13,352 nt of DNA, from contig DAZU01000052.1 of the NCBI GenBank assembly GCA_002507425.1, forward strand, positions 1,838 through 15,189, written 5' to 3'. Positions 1 to 7,394 of the stretch are shown in pieces (position 1 is the stretch's first letter; every line of letters starts with the position of its first letter). A model generated the notes under the pieces. That model was not told where the DNA came from. It searched no databases and saw nothing but the letters and a program-made list of their open reading frames with translations. Source of the DNA: Euryarchaeota archaeon UBA53 (GTDB taxonomy: Archaea > Thermoplasmatota > Poseidoniia > Poseidoniales > Poseidoniaceae). A program made the translations under genes and the position numbers.

Positions 1-3000
1 CCTCTTGTAGGTCGTCCAGATGAAGAGCTAGGCGAAGTTGACCTAGCTGGTTGCGAAGATACGGGACCAGTCTGTCTTGGCCCTCTGGTAGCAGATGGCT
101 TGTTTCCTAGAATCTTTGACATGAAGTCGTCTTCGTCGTCTTCATCATCAAAATAATCATCATCGTCATCAAAATCGAAATCGTCTCTATTTCGTATTCT
201 GACGATTATGAAAACAATTAGTAAGACAAATACTAATCCACCTCCACCTGCTATTGCAACAAAAATGAGTGGATCCATGCCAAATATGTCTTCATCGCCT
301 GCATCGGTTATTACTTGTGTTACAAACTCACAACCATTATCATCGACATCGGTGTTTGGTGGCGTATTTGGGCAAAAATCAATCTCGTTATTTTTCCCAT
401 CTCCGTCATCATCCTTTTGATAATCTGCGCATCCATTACTCAACCTAGCTTCCTCTATATACCTTGGAGAGGTATCAGTATCGGGACACTCGTCTGGATT
501 GCTACCTTCGGGATTATCTCCCCAAGTATCTAGATCTCTGTCTTCCCACTGACTTGGATCTGTTGGGAATTTATCATCGCCCAGTCCGTCGTGATAACCA
601 TCACCATCTGTATCCAAGCACCCATATCTTGACTTTTCAGTTGAATTTCCAAATTCCGTCGGACAGCTATCAGGTTGTGTGCCATCAGGGTTGTCTCCAT
701 AGCCATCTCCATCTAGATCATGCCACTGAGTTGAATCGGTTGGGAATGCATCTCCCGTGTGAGTTTCTGTTTCAGAATCATACGAGTAGAGCCCTTTGTA
801 TCCATCACCATCAATATCCTCGTCCAGTGCGCTCTCGTCTACACAACCATCGGCAAGGACTGGTATGCTTGGACCAGTATCTGGACATTCATCGACTAAA
901 TCGTTCACACCATCTCCATCTGTATCTTTTTGAGAGAGGTTACAACCATTCTCATCTACAGGTTGCTCATTATCCGATCCAGGACACAAATCGTATGGGT
1001 CTCTCAAACCATCGCCATCGGTATCTGTCTCTTTTTGGCTATCTGAACATCCGTTAGCGTCCACCGTTTCTTGGTATGGGGTTGCAGCGCACAAATCCTC
1101 TGCGTTAGATACTCCATCTTGATCATCATCTTTTTGATATTGGGAGCATCCGTTACTGTCGACTTCCTGCCCCTGTTGAGTGAAGGGGCAAGTATCTACA
1201 TCATCTGCTATACCATCATTATCAGAGTCTAAAATATCAGACTCTATTGGACATCCAACACCTGTTGTTCCATCTGGTTTTGTACCGTTGATAACTCCAA
1301 AGTCATATGGGCAAGCGTCTGGATTCTGTCCATTTTGGTTATCGCCCCATCCATCACCATCGCTATCTGCAGTCTGCGAACTGTCATCAGGGAATGCATC
1401 AGCTGTGTCTTCTCTACCATCACCATCTGTGTCTATGCAACCATAGTAAGGGACTATCGAACCATTTAGGTTCATGGATGAGGTTGAATTTCCAGCAACA
1501 TTTGGACAATTGTCAAGCACCAATCCACCCCTATTGGTTTCGTTATCCAGTGATGTCCAATTATTGGGATAACCGTCACCATCGGTGTCATTAGCTGCTG
1601 ATGGATTTGATGGGAATTTGTCGGGAAGGGTTGCGAGATCTGATGAGTTATCTCCATAACCATCTCCGTCCGAATCCGCCCACTGCGTTCCATCATCGGG
1701 CCACTTATCCGCTCCATCCCCAACATTCCATTCCCTAAATGTTCCAAAGTCTGATGGATCAGATGCCCCATCGCCATCTGAATCAACGCATCCAAGTCTG
1801 TCTCTCCAAGAGAATCCTTGAATCCACCAACACTTGTCTCCCGATTCAGTATCGGATTCATTGTCACCATAGCCATCATTGTCATTATCTTCCCATTGCA
1901 TTCTATTATACGGGAATAGGTCAGGAACACTAACTTCTGTTACTCCTAAAACCGTAACATTACAACAATCAGGGCCATGATTATCACCATACGAATCTCG
2001 ATCTGTATCCAAGGCTTGTTTCCAGTTTGTTGGATATCTGTCTCCAAGAATGCCATCGTCTGTCCAACCATCCTGATCGTAGTCATCACAGCCTTGTTCG
2101 CCCCACCATGATGTTCCATCATCGTTCACGCAATCATCTCCAGAATCGGACCAACCATCACCGTCATAATCGGCACAACCGGTCACGTCGAATAGAGAAC
2201 CACCAAATTCTGTCGGGCAAATATCAGGCATTGGGCCTTCTTGGTTATCTCCGAAACCGTCTGAATCTTGATCTTCCCACTGATTGCCTATCAATGGTAA
2301 ATCGTCATGTGTGTCTGGAATCAAATCTCTATCCATATCACTTACTAGACGCATTGTGTGGAAATTATTGTTCGATGATAGTGAATAAGTCATCAGTAGA
2401 CTATCGCCTTTTGAATCTAGAGCAACCATTTCGTTGGTTTCAATTGCGGGCATTGAAGTAGAAATCGCAGAATTAGTCTGTGTAAAAGAACCTGTAGTCC
2501 ATACCAAGTGATTGTTACTAACATCCCCAGAGGTTGATGAGATATGCCACCTATCTCCAGTCACCACCATATCTATTGGTGAATTTGAATCTGGAATGTC
2601 TAGTTGATGAGCGACCCACTGGCCTTGTGAATCTTGCAAAATAATTCCTTGATCGGAGTTATTAGAATCAAAAATCAATTTATTTTGTTTCATGATTAGG
2701 TTAGAATTTTGATTGAAACTGTTGGTATACATCCACCTTTCATGAGTTTTTGTCCAATTATCAGCGGAAAGATTTCTTTCAAAGATTCTGAGGTATTCTC
2801 CATCAAGGAGCGAAAGAAGTAATGAGTTACCATGTTGTTCTATTTCAATCAAGGAGGTGTGGTTTGCTAATACTACATCGTTGACCGTAACAGATGAGTT
2901 ATGATATTCGTTAACCTGCAAGTATGTGGAATTATTTGATATTGCAATTTGAGCGAATATCAGTCTGTCGTCGGTTGTCCATAAAGAATCAAAATCGTCG

Positions 3001-5855
3001 CCAATTGTGGTATTCAGAATAGATGTTTCATTCCACGAGCCATTAAGAGTGGCTAAGCGGACCATGTAATCATCATCGTCAACATAAACCATTCTCGTGT
3101 TTTGGTTAGAGTCTACGTGAACATCAATAGAATATGCGAGGTCGATTGACGAGCGAACCAATGAAGTAGAGTATCCATATTCTCCCTCCTCTGTGTAGAA
3201 TATGGTTGAGTATGAAGGAGATGAGTGACCTATGCGATGATTGCCTTCCGAGTCAACCATTGAGCCCATTTGTTTCCCAAGTCCTGTCCCAGAGTCTAAT
3301 ACCAAATCTAATCCCGTATTTCCATCGACTGTTAAACAGAATATACTATCATTCGAGGACCCTTCAATTGCCAGGATTGTTGGCTTTCCGGAATTCGACA
3401 GCCCCAGCTCGGCTGTCTGTATATTATGGCTGATTAAACGGTTGTCCCAGCGCCCAGCAGCAGATGTTCCATCTTGAGTATTTTCCAGCAGATACAGTTG
3501 ATTTTCATTGGAATCTGATGATGAGAGAACCATCAGTGATGGGCTACCTCGAAGAGGGGTCTTGAGGTCAATGTCTGTAATTTGGCTAGAGAAATCGAAA
3601 TCAATGAACTCCCAATCTCTTTCAGTTAGCATGGTCAAAACTGGAGCAAAGTCATCACCTTGAGTCAAGTCACGAGATGAGTACAAAATTTCTCCCATCC
3701 CGTCTCCATCAATATCCATTCCAGACAGTATATTCAATCCAACATTTTCTCCGATTGCTCCTTGTGCAAGTATTTGAGTATCCATTCTAGGTCCATTTTG
3801 GGCTCCAAGGTAAAGTGTAATAGTACCTGATTTCGAAGCAGATGGATTCATCATCAAAAAGTCATCAAAACCATCTTCATTAATATCGCCAGCTGGAGAT
3901 ATAGTATAGCCTAGTAAATCGTTCGCACTTGAACCAGTCACTGTCCAGTTGTTGACTGGACCAGTTACTGATCCTGCCCACATGTGAACTTTGCCCATGT
4001 TAAGTTGAGGAGTCGATGCGTAAAGCTCAGTGATTAGGATATCATCAAATCCATCTCCATGAACGTCTCCCACGAAAGCCATTTCATAGCCATACAACTT
4101 ACCTTGCTGAGAGACAACGTGGGTCTTTACTGGAGTGGAGATTATACCGCTTTCATTTCCGAGGAAAAACTCAACAGATGAATAACCTGTTGGACTAGTT
4201 ACGTCTCCTGTATTGGAAATAACCAAGTCAAGGAATCCATCTCCGTTTATGTCTCCTCCACCGATAATCTGTCTTCCAAACATTGTCCCCCACTCAGATT
4301 GAGTTATGTTTGTATGGTGAACCATTTCTGTTGCATTACCTTTGAAGACTGCAACCAGCCCGTTTTTTACAAGAGAAGCAGTAATATTATCCTCGACAAG
4401 TTTGTCAGCAGCTACCGCTAAGTCATCGCACCCGTCAGACTCTACATCTCCCATAGAAGTCAATGACCAGCCAAGGCTGTCGTTTGCCTGTCCAGTCATC
4501 TCCCACCATGCAGCATCGTTTATTCCTGATGAACTTCCAAGTCTTACCGATATGTATCCCGATCCATTGTGTCCTTTACCTGGCTCGCTAGATGCTAGGT
4601 CGTCAAAACCATCACAGTTGAAATCACCCAATGCTATCGACGCTCCAAGGTTAGACTCACTTGAAATCCCAACAAGCATTCGGTCTGCTAGAATAGGTGG
4701 TCCGGATGAAGTCCCATAGTGAATGGATATTGTCCCGTTTCCTTCAGGGTCTGTGTAGATCAAGTCGTCTATGCTGTCACCGTTTATGTCGGCGCTCAAG
4801 ACATCGCCTTCCTGAGAATCCTCATCATAATCAATGATGTATTTTGGAGTTGGATCTATTCTTCCCACATCCTTACCGGCAAGACTTCTTAGAAGGGAAA
4901 TTTTGTTCGATTGCCCATCCATACGATAATATGCTATCTGCTCAATGTTGTTTGAATCTAGGTCCATGCCTATTGTTTGAGAGATGGTCGGTCCTCTGGC
5001 AAGAGTTTGTCGCATTTCCATATCTGAACTAAATCGAAGCAGACTAAGTTCTATGTCTGAAGTGGTTGCATTTGAATCGGGAAGTTTTGTGTAGACTATG
5101 TGAACTACATCGTCTGCGTCTATCTCAACTTCAATTTCGGATCCTATTGGCCCTGCGTCTAGGACGGTCTGATTCCAGTATGCTTTATTGAATGATAAAT
5201 GACGCAGGGAATCAGATAAACTGTCCTTGAAGAATATATGAGTTTCAGAATCCGAGTCAAATCTTAGTGTCATAGCCTGTGAATAGATATTTTCTGCTAT
5301 TGTTCTTATGTGCCATGTTCTTTCAAGGTAAACAGCATTAATCTCAGCCAATCTGGCTAATCTAATGTCTGCACCACTACTCTCATCCTGAGGGTTGGAA
5401 ACATCATATGCAATTTGGATTCTGTTTTCCTCTGACAGACCAATGGAGCAGTCATTTACTAATTGATTGCCCAAATCTTCTACAATCAAAGTTTCAAAGG
5501 TTCCATTTAGGTGAAGTGTATGAAAATTAATTTCAGTAGAGTTTGTTGTGCATGCATATAAAATGCCTGAATCCGCCACTACAACATCAATCATACCAGT
5601 GGTAGAATGGTTTACGTGGAAGGACTCCCAAAAATCAAGTATTGAATCTCCACGAACTGTCCAGTTTTTCCCGTCAACTGTGATTGTGTCGCCTGCTAAG
5701 TCATGACCTGAACCCGTTGAAAATCCAACAGATGAAGACTTTTTTGTTGTTATTTCTGGTAATTCGTCTGCTGGAAATACAACTGCAGGAGAAAAAATTT
5801 GTATCAAAAAAAGAGCAAAAATTGCAACAGGGATTACCTTGCTTTTGCCCGACAT
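1..5855 (-). CDS. Giant membrane-anchored surface protein: FG-GAP propeller plus TSP3 repeats (C-terminus cut by window edge)
   Basis: Reading the minus strand from 5855 to 1 gives 1951 codons without a stop, so the gene continues past the left edge. The order is: signal peptide (about 1-30; MSGK, then a hydrophobic VIPVAIFALFLIQIF run); a beta-rich, propeller-like region (about 40-345); seven FG-GAP calcium loops (about 350-725); a second beta-rich region full of N-glycosylation sequons (about 735-1170); twenty TSP3-type Asp-rich loops (about 1172-1860); one membrane helix (about 1861-1883); and a cytoplasmic tail that begins with an Asp/Glu run and continues as a Ser/Pro/Arg-rich linker. 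FG-GAP and TSP3 loops bind calcium in known families, so a calcium-stiffened adhesin or receptor exposed on the cell is likely; the ligand is unknown. The start at 5855 has only a weak GTGAT upstream; an in-frame ATG at 5864 is the alternative. A TATA-like AATAGTAAT lies 31 bases upstream. I see no frameshift. Confidence 0.9.
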   Translation of the reverse strand, partial: MSGKSKVIPVAIFALFLIQIFSPAVVFPADELPEITTKKSSSVGFSTGSGHDLAGDTITVDGKNWTVRGDSILDFWESFHVNHSTTGMIDVVVADSGILYACTTNSTEINFHTLHLNGTFETLIVEDLGNQLVNDCSIGLSEENRIQIAYDVSNPQDESSGADIRLARLAEINAVYLERTWHIRTIAENIYSQAMTLRFDSDSETHIFFKDSLSDSLRHLSFNKAYWNQTVLDAGPIGSEIEVEIDADDVVHIVYTKLPDSNATTSDIELSLLRFSSDMEMRQTLARGPTISQTIGMDLDSNNIEQIAYYRMDGQSNKISLLRSLAGKDVGRIDPTPKYIIDYDEDSQEGDVLSADINGDSIDDLIYTDPEGNGTISIHYGTSSGPPILADRMLVGISSESNLGASIALGDFNCDGFDDLASSEPGKGHNGSGYISVRLGSSSGINDAAWWEMTGQANDSLGWSLTSMGDVESDGCDDLAVAADKLVEDNITASLVKNGLVAVFKGNATEMVHHTNITQSEWGTMFGRQIIGGGDINGDGFLDLVISNTGDVTSPTGYSSVEFFLGNESGIISTPVKTHVVSQQGKLYGYEMAFVGDVHGDGFDDILITELYASTPQLNMGKVHMWAGSVTGPVNNWTVTGSSANDLLGYTISPAGDINEDGFDDFLMMNPSASKSGTITLYLGAQNGPRMDTQILAQGAIGENVGLNILSGMDIDGDGMGEILYSSRDLTQGDDFAPVLTMLTERDWEFIDFDFSSQITDIDLKTPLRGSPSLMVLSSSDSNENQLYLLENTQDGTSAAGRWDNRLISHNIQTAELGLSNSGKPTILAIEGSSNDSIFCLTVDGNTGLDLVLDSGTGLGKQMGSMVDSEGNHRIGHSSPSYSTIFYTEEGEYGYSTSLVRSSIDLAYSIDVHVDSNQNTRMVYVDDDDYMVRLATLNGSWNETSILNTTIGDDFDSLWTTDDRLIFAQIAISNNSTYLQVNEYHNSSVTVNDVVLANHTSLIEIEQHGNSLLLSLLDGEYLRIFERNLSADNWTKTHERWMYTNSFNQNSNLIMKQNKLIFDSNNSDQGIILQDSQGQWVAHQLDIPDSNSPIDMVVTGDRWHISSTSGDVSNNHLVWTTGSFTQTNSAISTSMPAIETNEMVALDSKGDSLLMTYSLSSNNNFHTMRLVSDMDRDLIPDTHDDLPLIGNQWEDQDSDGFGDNQEGPMPDICPTEFGGSLFDVTGCADYDGDGWSDSGDDCVNDDGTSWWGEQGCDDYDQDGWTDDGILGDRYPTNWKQALDTDRDSYGDNHGPDCCNVTVLGVTEVSVPDLFPYNRMQWEDNDNDGYGDNESDTESGDKCWWIQGFSWRDRLGCVDSDGDGASDPSDFGTFREWNVGDGADKWPDDGTQWADSDGDGYGDNSSDLATLPDKFPSNPSAANDTDGDGYPNNWTSLDNETNRGGLVLDNCPNVAGNSTSSMNLNGSIVPYYGCIDTDGDGREDTADAFPDDSSQTADSDGDGWGDNQNGQNPDACPYDFGVINGTKPDGTTGVGCPIESDILDSDNDGIADDVDTCPFTQQGQEVDSNGCSQYQKDDDQDGVSNAEDLCAATPYQETVDANGCSDSQKETDTDGDGLRDPYDLCPGSDNEQPVDENGCNLSQKDTDGDGVNDLVDECPDTGPSIPVLADGCVDESALDEDIDGDGYKGLYSYDSETETHTGDAFPTDSTQWHDLDGDGYGDNPDGTQPDSCPTEFGNSTEKSRYGCLDTDGDGYHDGLGDDKFPTDPSQWEDRDLDTWGDNPEGSNPDECPDTDTSPRYIEEARLSNGCADYQKDDDGDGKNNEIDFCPNTPPNTDVDDNGCEFVTQVITDAGDEDIFGMDPLIFVAIAGGGGLVFVLLIVFIIVRIRNRDDFDFDDDDDYFDDEDDEDDFMSKILGNKPSATRGPRQTGPVSSQPARSTSPSSSSGRPTR
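276..2342 (-). repeat. TSP3-type calcium-binding repeat stalk of the giant protein
   Basis: Twenty D-x-D-x-D-type loops are readable between residues about 1172 and 1860. Two styles alternate. One has a QW-x-D-x-D-x-DG-x-GDN loop followed by DxCP and an RxGC closing Cys. The other is the classical TSP3 style with DxCPxT, VDxNGC and QKDDD spacing (residues about 1545-1660 and near the end). Cys residues are spaced so that the CP Cys could pair with the NGC or RYGC Cys of the same unit. On DNA the stretch shows as degenerate periodic runs resembling catcaccatctgtatc on the plus strand. It is coding repeat, not a satellite, because third positions vary freely. Confidence 0.88.
3681..4808 (-). 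repeat. Seven FG-GAP (integrin-alpha-like) repeats inside the giant protein
   Basis: Seven loops of the form D-x-(N/D)-x-D-x-x-D/E-(D/E/L)-hydrophobic occur near residues 354, 411, 469, 532, 595, 654 and 712, about 57-63 residues apart. Examples are DINGDSIDDLIY, DFNCDGFDDLAS, DVHGDGFDDILI and DIDGDGMGEILY. The GD or GGD lead-in and the following hydrophobic strand fit the FG-GAP family, in which each blade carries one calcium site. Seven units would close one beta-propeller. The third loop (DVESDGCDD) carries an unpaired-looking Cys, and the seventh ends in GE instead of DD. Confidence 0.85.
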
Positions 5856-5881
5856 GATGACCATCACACAACCCGCCCTAC

Positions 5882-5890
5882 ATTACTATT
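5882..5890 (-). promoter_or_regulatory. Possible TATA-like element of the giant surface gene
   Basis: The minus strand reads AATAGTAAT about 31 bases upstream of the ATG at 5855, in the gap with no good Shine-Dalgarno. In archaea a TATA box sits about 25 bases before the transcription start, so this spacing would give a leaderless or nearly leaderless mRNA. The match to the archaeal consensus is weak and position is the main argument. Confidence 0.3.
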
Positions 5891-5907
5891 CCCAAAGAAT
5901 GGGTAAA

Positions 5908-5926
5908 CGGCCCCCATAGGGGGCCG
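5908..5926. other. GC-rich perfect hairpin in the divergent promoter region
   Basis: cggccccc (5908-5915) and gggggccg (5919-5926) are perfect inverted repeats of 8 bp around a 3-base loop (ata), inside otherwise A/T-leaning intergenic DNA. It lies 53 bases upstream of the giant gene and 53 bases upstream of the thiamine pyrophosphokinase gene, almost exactly midway. Because both genes point away from it, it is not a terminator for either. It could be a dyad for a regulator, a barrier between the two promoters, or a 5'-leader structure. A weaker dyad, CCCA/TGGG (5891-5903), lies beside it. Confidence 0.6.
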
Positions 5927-5979
5927 GAGAAGATGATAAGTTACAATTGACTTGAAGTGTTGTTTGAATTCGCCAATAC

Positions 5980-6558
5980 ATGAGCGGGTTTACACTTGTT
6001 GTTGGCAATGGGGACTGGCCAAGTGAAAAGTTGATTGAAACCCTCATTGAAAAATCTAATTTCATAATTGCCCTCGATGGAGCGGCGGATAGATTTACAC
6101 AATGGGATATTGTTGTCGGCGATATGGACTCTGTAAAAAATCCTGAATTATACGATAGCGACAAAAATTACGATAATTCCGATTTGGCAAAGGCGCTGAA
6201 TAAATACGATGTTGATGCTGTTGTTGGTGTAGAAGGCGGGCGCCTAGATCACCGTTTAGCAGCCTTTACAACCCTCTTTGAGACCAAAACTGACGCCATT
6301 TTATATTTTGAAAAATGGAGAGCGTGTAGAGTTGGTATTGAAGGGTTAGAGATAGAGCTTGAAAAGAATACAAGATGCGCAATATTTGCATTTGGAAAAG
6401 TCGCAAAGGTAACATTGAGTGGGACAAAATATGAACTATCGGGAGAGGATATCCACACTGGTAGCAGAGGATTGGGCAACCTCTCAATAGAATCAAAAAT
6501 TTCAATCTCTCATAATGGCGGAGATTTGTTATTTATTTGGGAGGCAGATGGGCTCTAA
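5980..6558 (+). CDS. Thiamine pyrophosphokinase
   Basis: Predicted to transfer a pyrophosphate group from ATP to thiamine, giving thiamine diphosphate and AMP in the cytosol (EC 2.7.6.2). The 192 residues carry the family's motifs in order: VVGNGDW near the start; ALDGAADR (31-38), matching the usual ADGGANR; VVGDMDS (45-51), matching GDFDS, a metal/ATP site; DNSDLAKAL (65-73), matching D-x-T-D-x-x-KAL; GGRLDHRLA (86-94), the most diagnostic; and TGSRGLGNLS (160-169), matching the C-terminal thiamine-site region. It is slightly shorter than typical family members but looks complete. No Shine-Dalgarno precedes the ATG, which suggests a leaderless mRNA. It is divergent from the giant surface gene and convergent with the DUF4105 gene, overlapping its 3' end by 26 bases, so it appears to be a single-gene unit. 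It implies salvage of external thiamine. Confidence 0.88.
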   Translation: MSGFTLVVGNGDWPSEKLIETLIEKSNFIIALDGAADRFTQWDIVVGDMDSVKNPELYDSDKNYDNSDLAKALNKYDVDAVVGVEGGRLDHRLAAFTTLFETKTDAILYFEKWRACRVGIEGLEIELEKNTRCAIFAFGKVAKVTLSGTKYELSGEDIHTGSRGLGNLSIESKISISHNGGDLLFIWEADGL

Positions 6559-7393
6559 TAAACATCGAATAGTCCTCTTTTTCATCCCAAGTCCTAGCTC
6601 TCTCGTCGACTCTTGATGCTGCAATAGTAGAGTCATATCCTCCCCAATCTTCAATCAGCTTTAGTTTCCAAGCAGCCTTAGCTGAATATCCCGGTAAAAG
6701 CGTTCTCCACATCTTTGGTATCCTTCCAGGGGTGATCAAATTAACCTGATCTACAATAGAGGTTGTGCATGCCTTGCCGATAGTATGATACCACTCCGGT
6801 TTTTCTCCTAACTCGTTCAATCTATCACAAAGAGCATGGAACAACGCCTTGTCTTTCCCGGGTGGTGTTTGAACCCTAAACAGATGGACTTTGTGATTTC
6901 TGATATTTGTTCTCAGGTGAAGGGCATCACTTTCTGTCGCTACAAGGAGATACAATTCATATGCCCTCCAAAGGCCATGCCATGGGTGGTATCTTTCACC
7001 AACTTCTCTTCTTGTTTCAAACGAGAAGGTGATGAATTGTCCGTCTGCAAATTCAAATGTTATCATCGTGTGAGCGAGACCTTTTATCTTGTGAAAATGG
7101 TCAACTACATACCATATGTCCCTTATTTCATCGATGTCTACTTTGACTTTTTTCCATTTAGAATTATGATCTCTCTTACCCTTCCATGTAAAGTCCCTGA
7201 CATTTTCAACTGTAACCTTACTCCCTTTGAAAGACGCTTTTCCATGTTTTGCACAATCTGCAACCCACTCCTTATCCAATGCAGGCTTCTGAGAAATTAT
7301 CCAAACATATCGTTGCCATAGGAGGGATAATAGAACAAAGAAAAGTGAGATACCACTCAAAACCATAGTCCAAAATGCTAGATCGCGTAGCAA
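6533..7393 (-). CDS. Membrane-tethered DUF4105 (Lnb N-terminal domain-like) protein, putative thiol hydrolase
   Basis: 286 residues. One hydrophobic helix (about 7-26) is followed by a soluble domain. Motifs match DUF4105, which Pfam now calls the Lnb N-terminal periplasmic domain: VENVRDFTW (62-70), LAHTMITFEF (106-115), SFETRREVGE (124-133), YELYLLVATESD (145-156), LRTNIR (160-165) and ACTTSIV (208-214). The family is thought to resemble NlpC/P60 Cys hydrolases; here H108 and C209 are the candidate catalytic pair. The usual Asn before that Cys is Ala208. The start is TTG at 7393: GAGGTG (7399-7404) lies 5 bases upstream, whereas the in-frame ATG at 7366 has no such site. It begins 1 base after the stop of the 418-residue gene, so it is the last gene of the operon. 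Substrate and membrane orientation are uncertain; processing of the neighbouring surface proteins is my inference. Confidence 0.8.
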   Translation of the reverse strand: MLRDLAFWTMVLSGISLFFVLLSLLWQRYVWIISQKPALDKEWVADCAKHGKASFKGSKVTVENVRDFTWKGKRDHNSKWKKVKVDIDEIRDIWYVVDHFHKIKGLAHTMITFEFADGQFITFSFETRREVGERYHPWHGLWRAYELYLLVATESDALHLRTNIRNHKVHLFRVQTPPGKDKALFHALCDRLNELGEKPEWYHTIGKACTTSIVDQVNLITPGRIPKMWRTLLPGYSAKAAWKLKLIEDWGGYDSTIAASRVDERARTWDEKEDYSMFIRAHLPPK

Positions 7394-7394
7394 T

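Noticed and set aside
464..1057. Plus-strand open frame of 197 codons rich in His, Arg, Leu and Tyr
   Set aside because: It is antisense to the TSP3 repeats of the giant gene. The His/Tyr/Leu richness comes from reading the Asp-rich repeat codons (GAT, GAC) backwards; it has no start signal or recognisable domain.
5865..5979. A TPP riboswitch upstream of the thiamine pyrophosphokinase gene
   Set aside because: The spacer lacks the conserved CTGAGA thi-box core and is too short and hairpin-poor for the known fold; only the simple GC stem is present.
6836..7321. Plus-strand open frame of 161 codons opposite the DUF4105 gene
   Set aside because: The minus strand here has family motifs in order (AHT, ETRR, ACTT); the plus frame has none.
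7364..7366. ATG start for the DUF4105 protein
   Set aside because: It would cut into the membrane helix and lies 32 bases from the Shine-Dalgarno, whereas TTG at 7393 is 5 bases from it.
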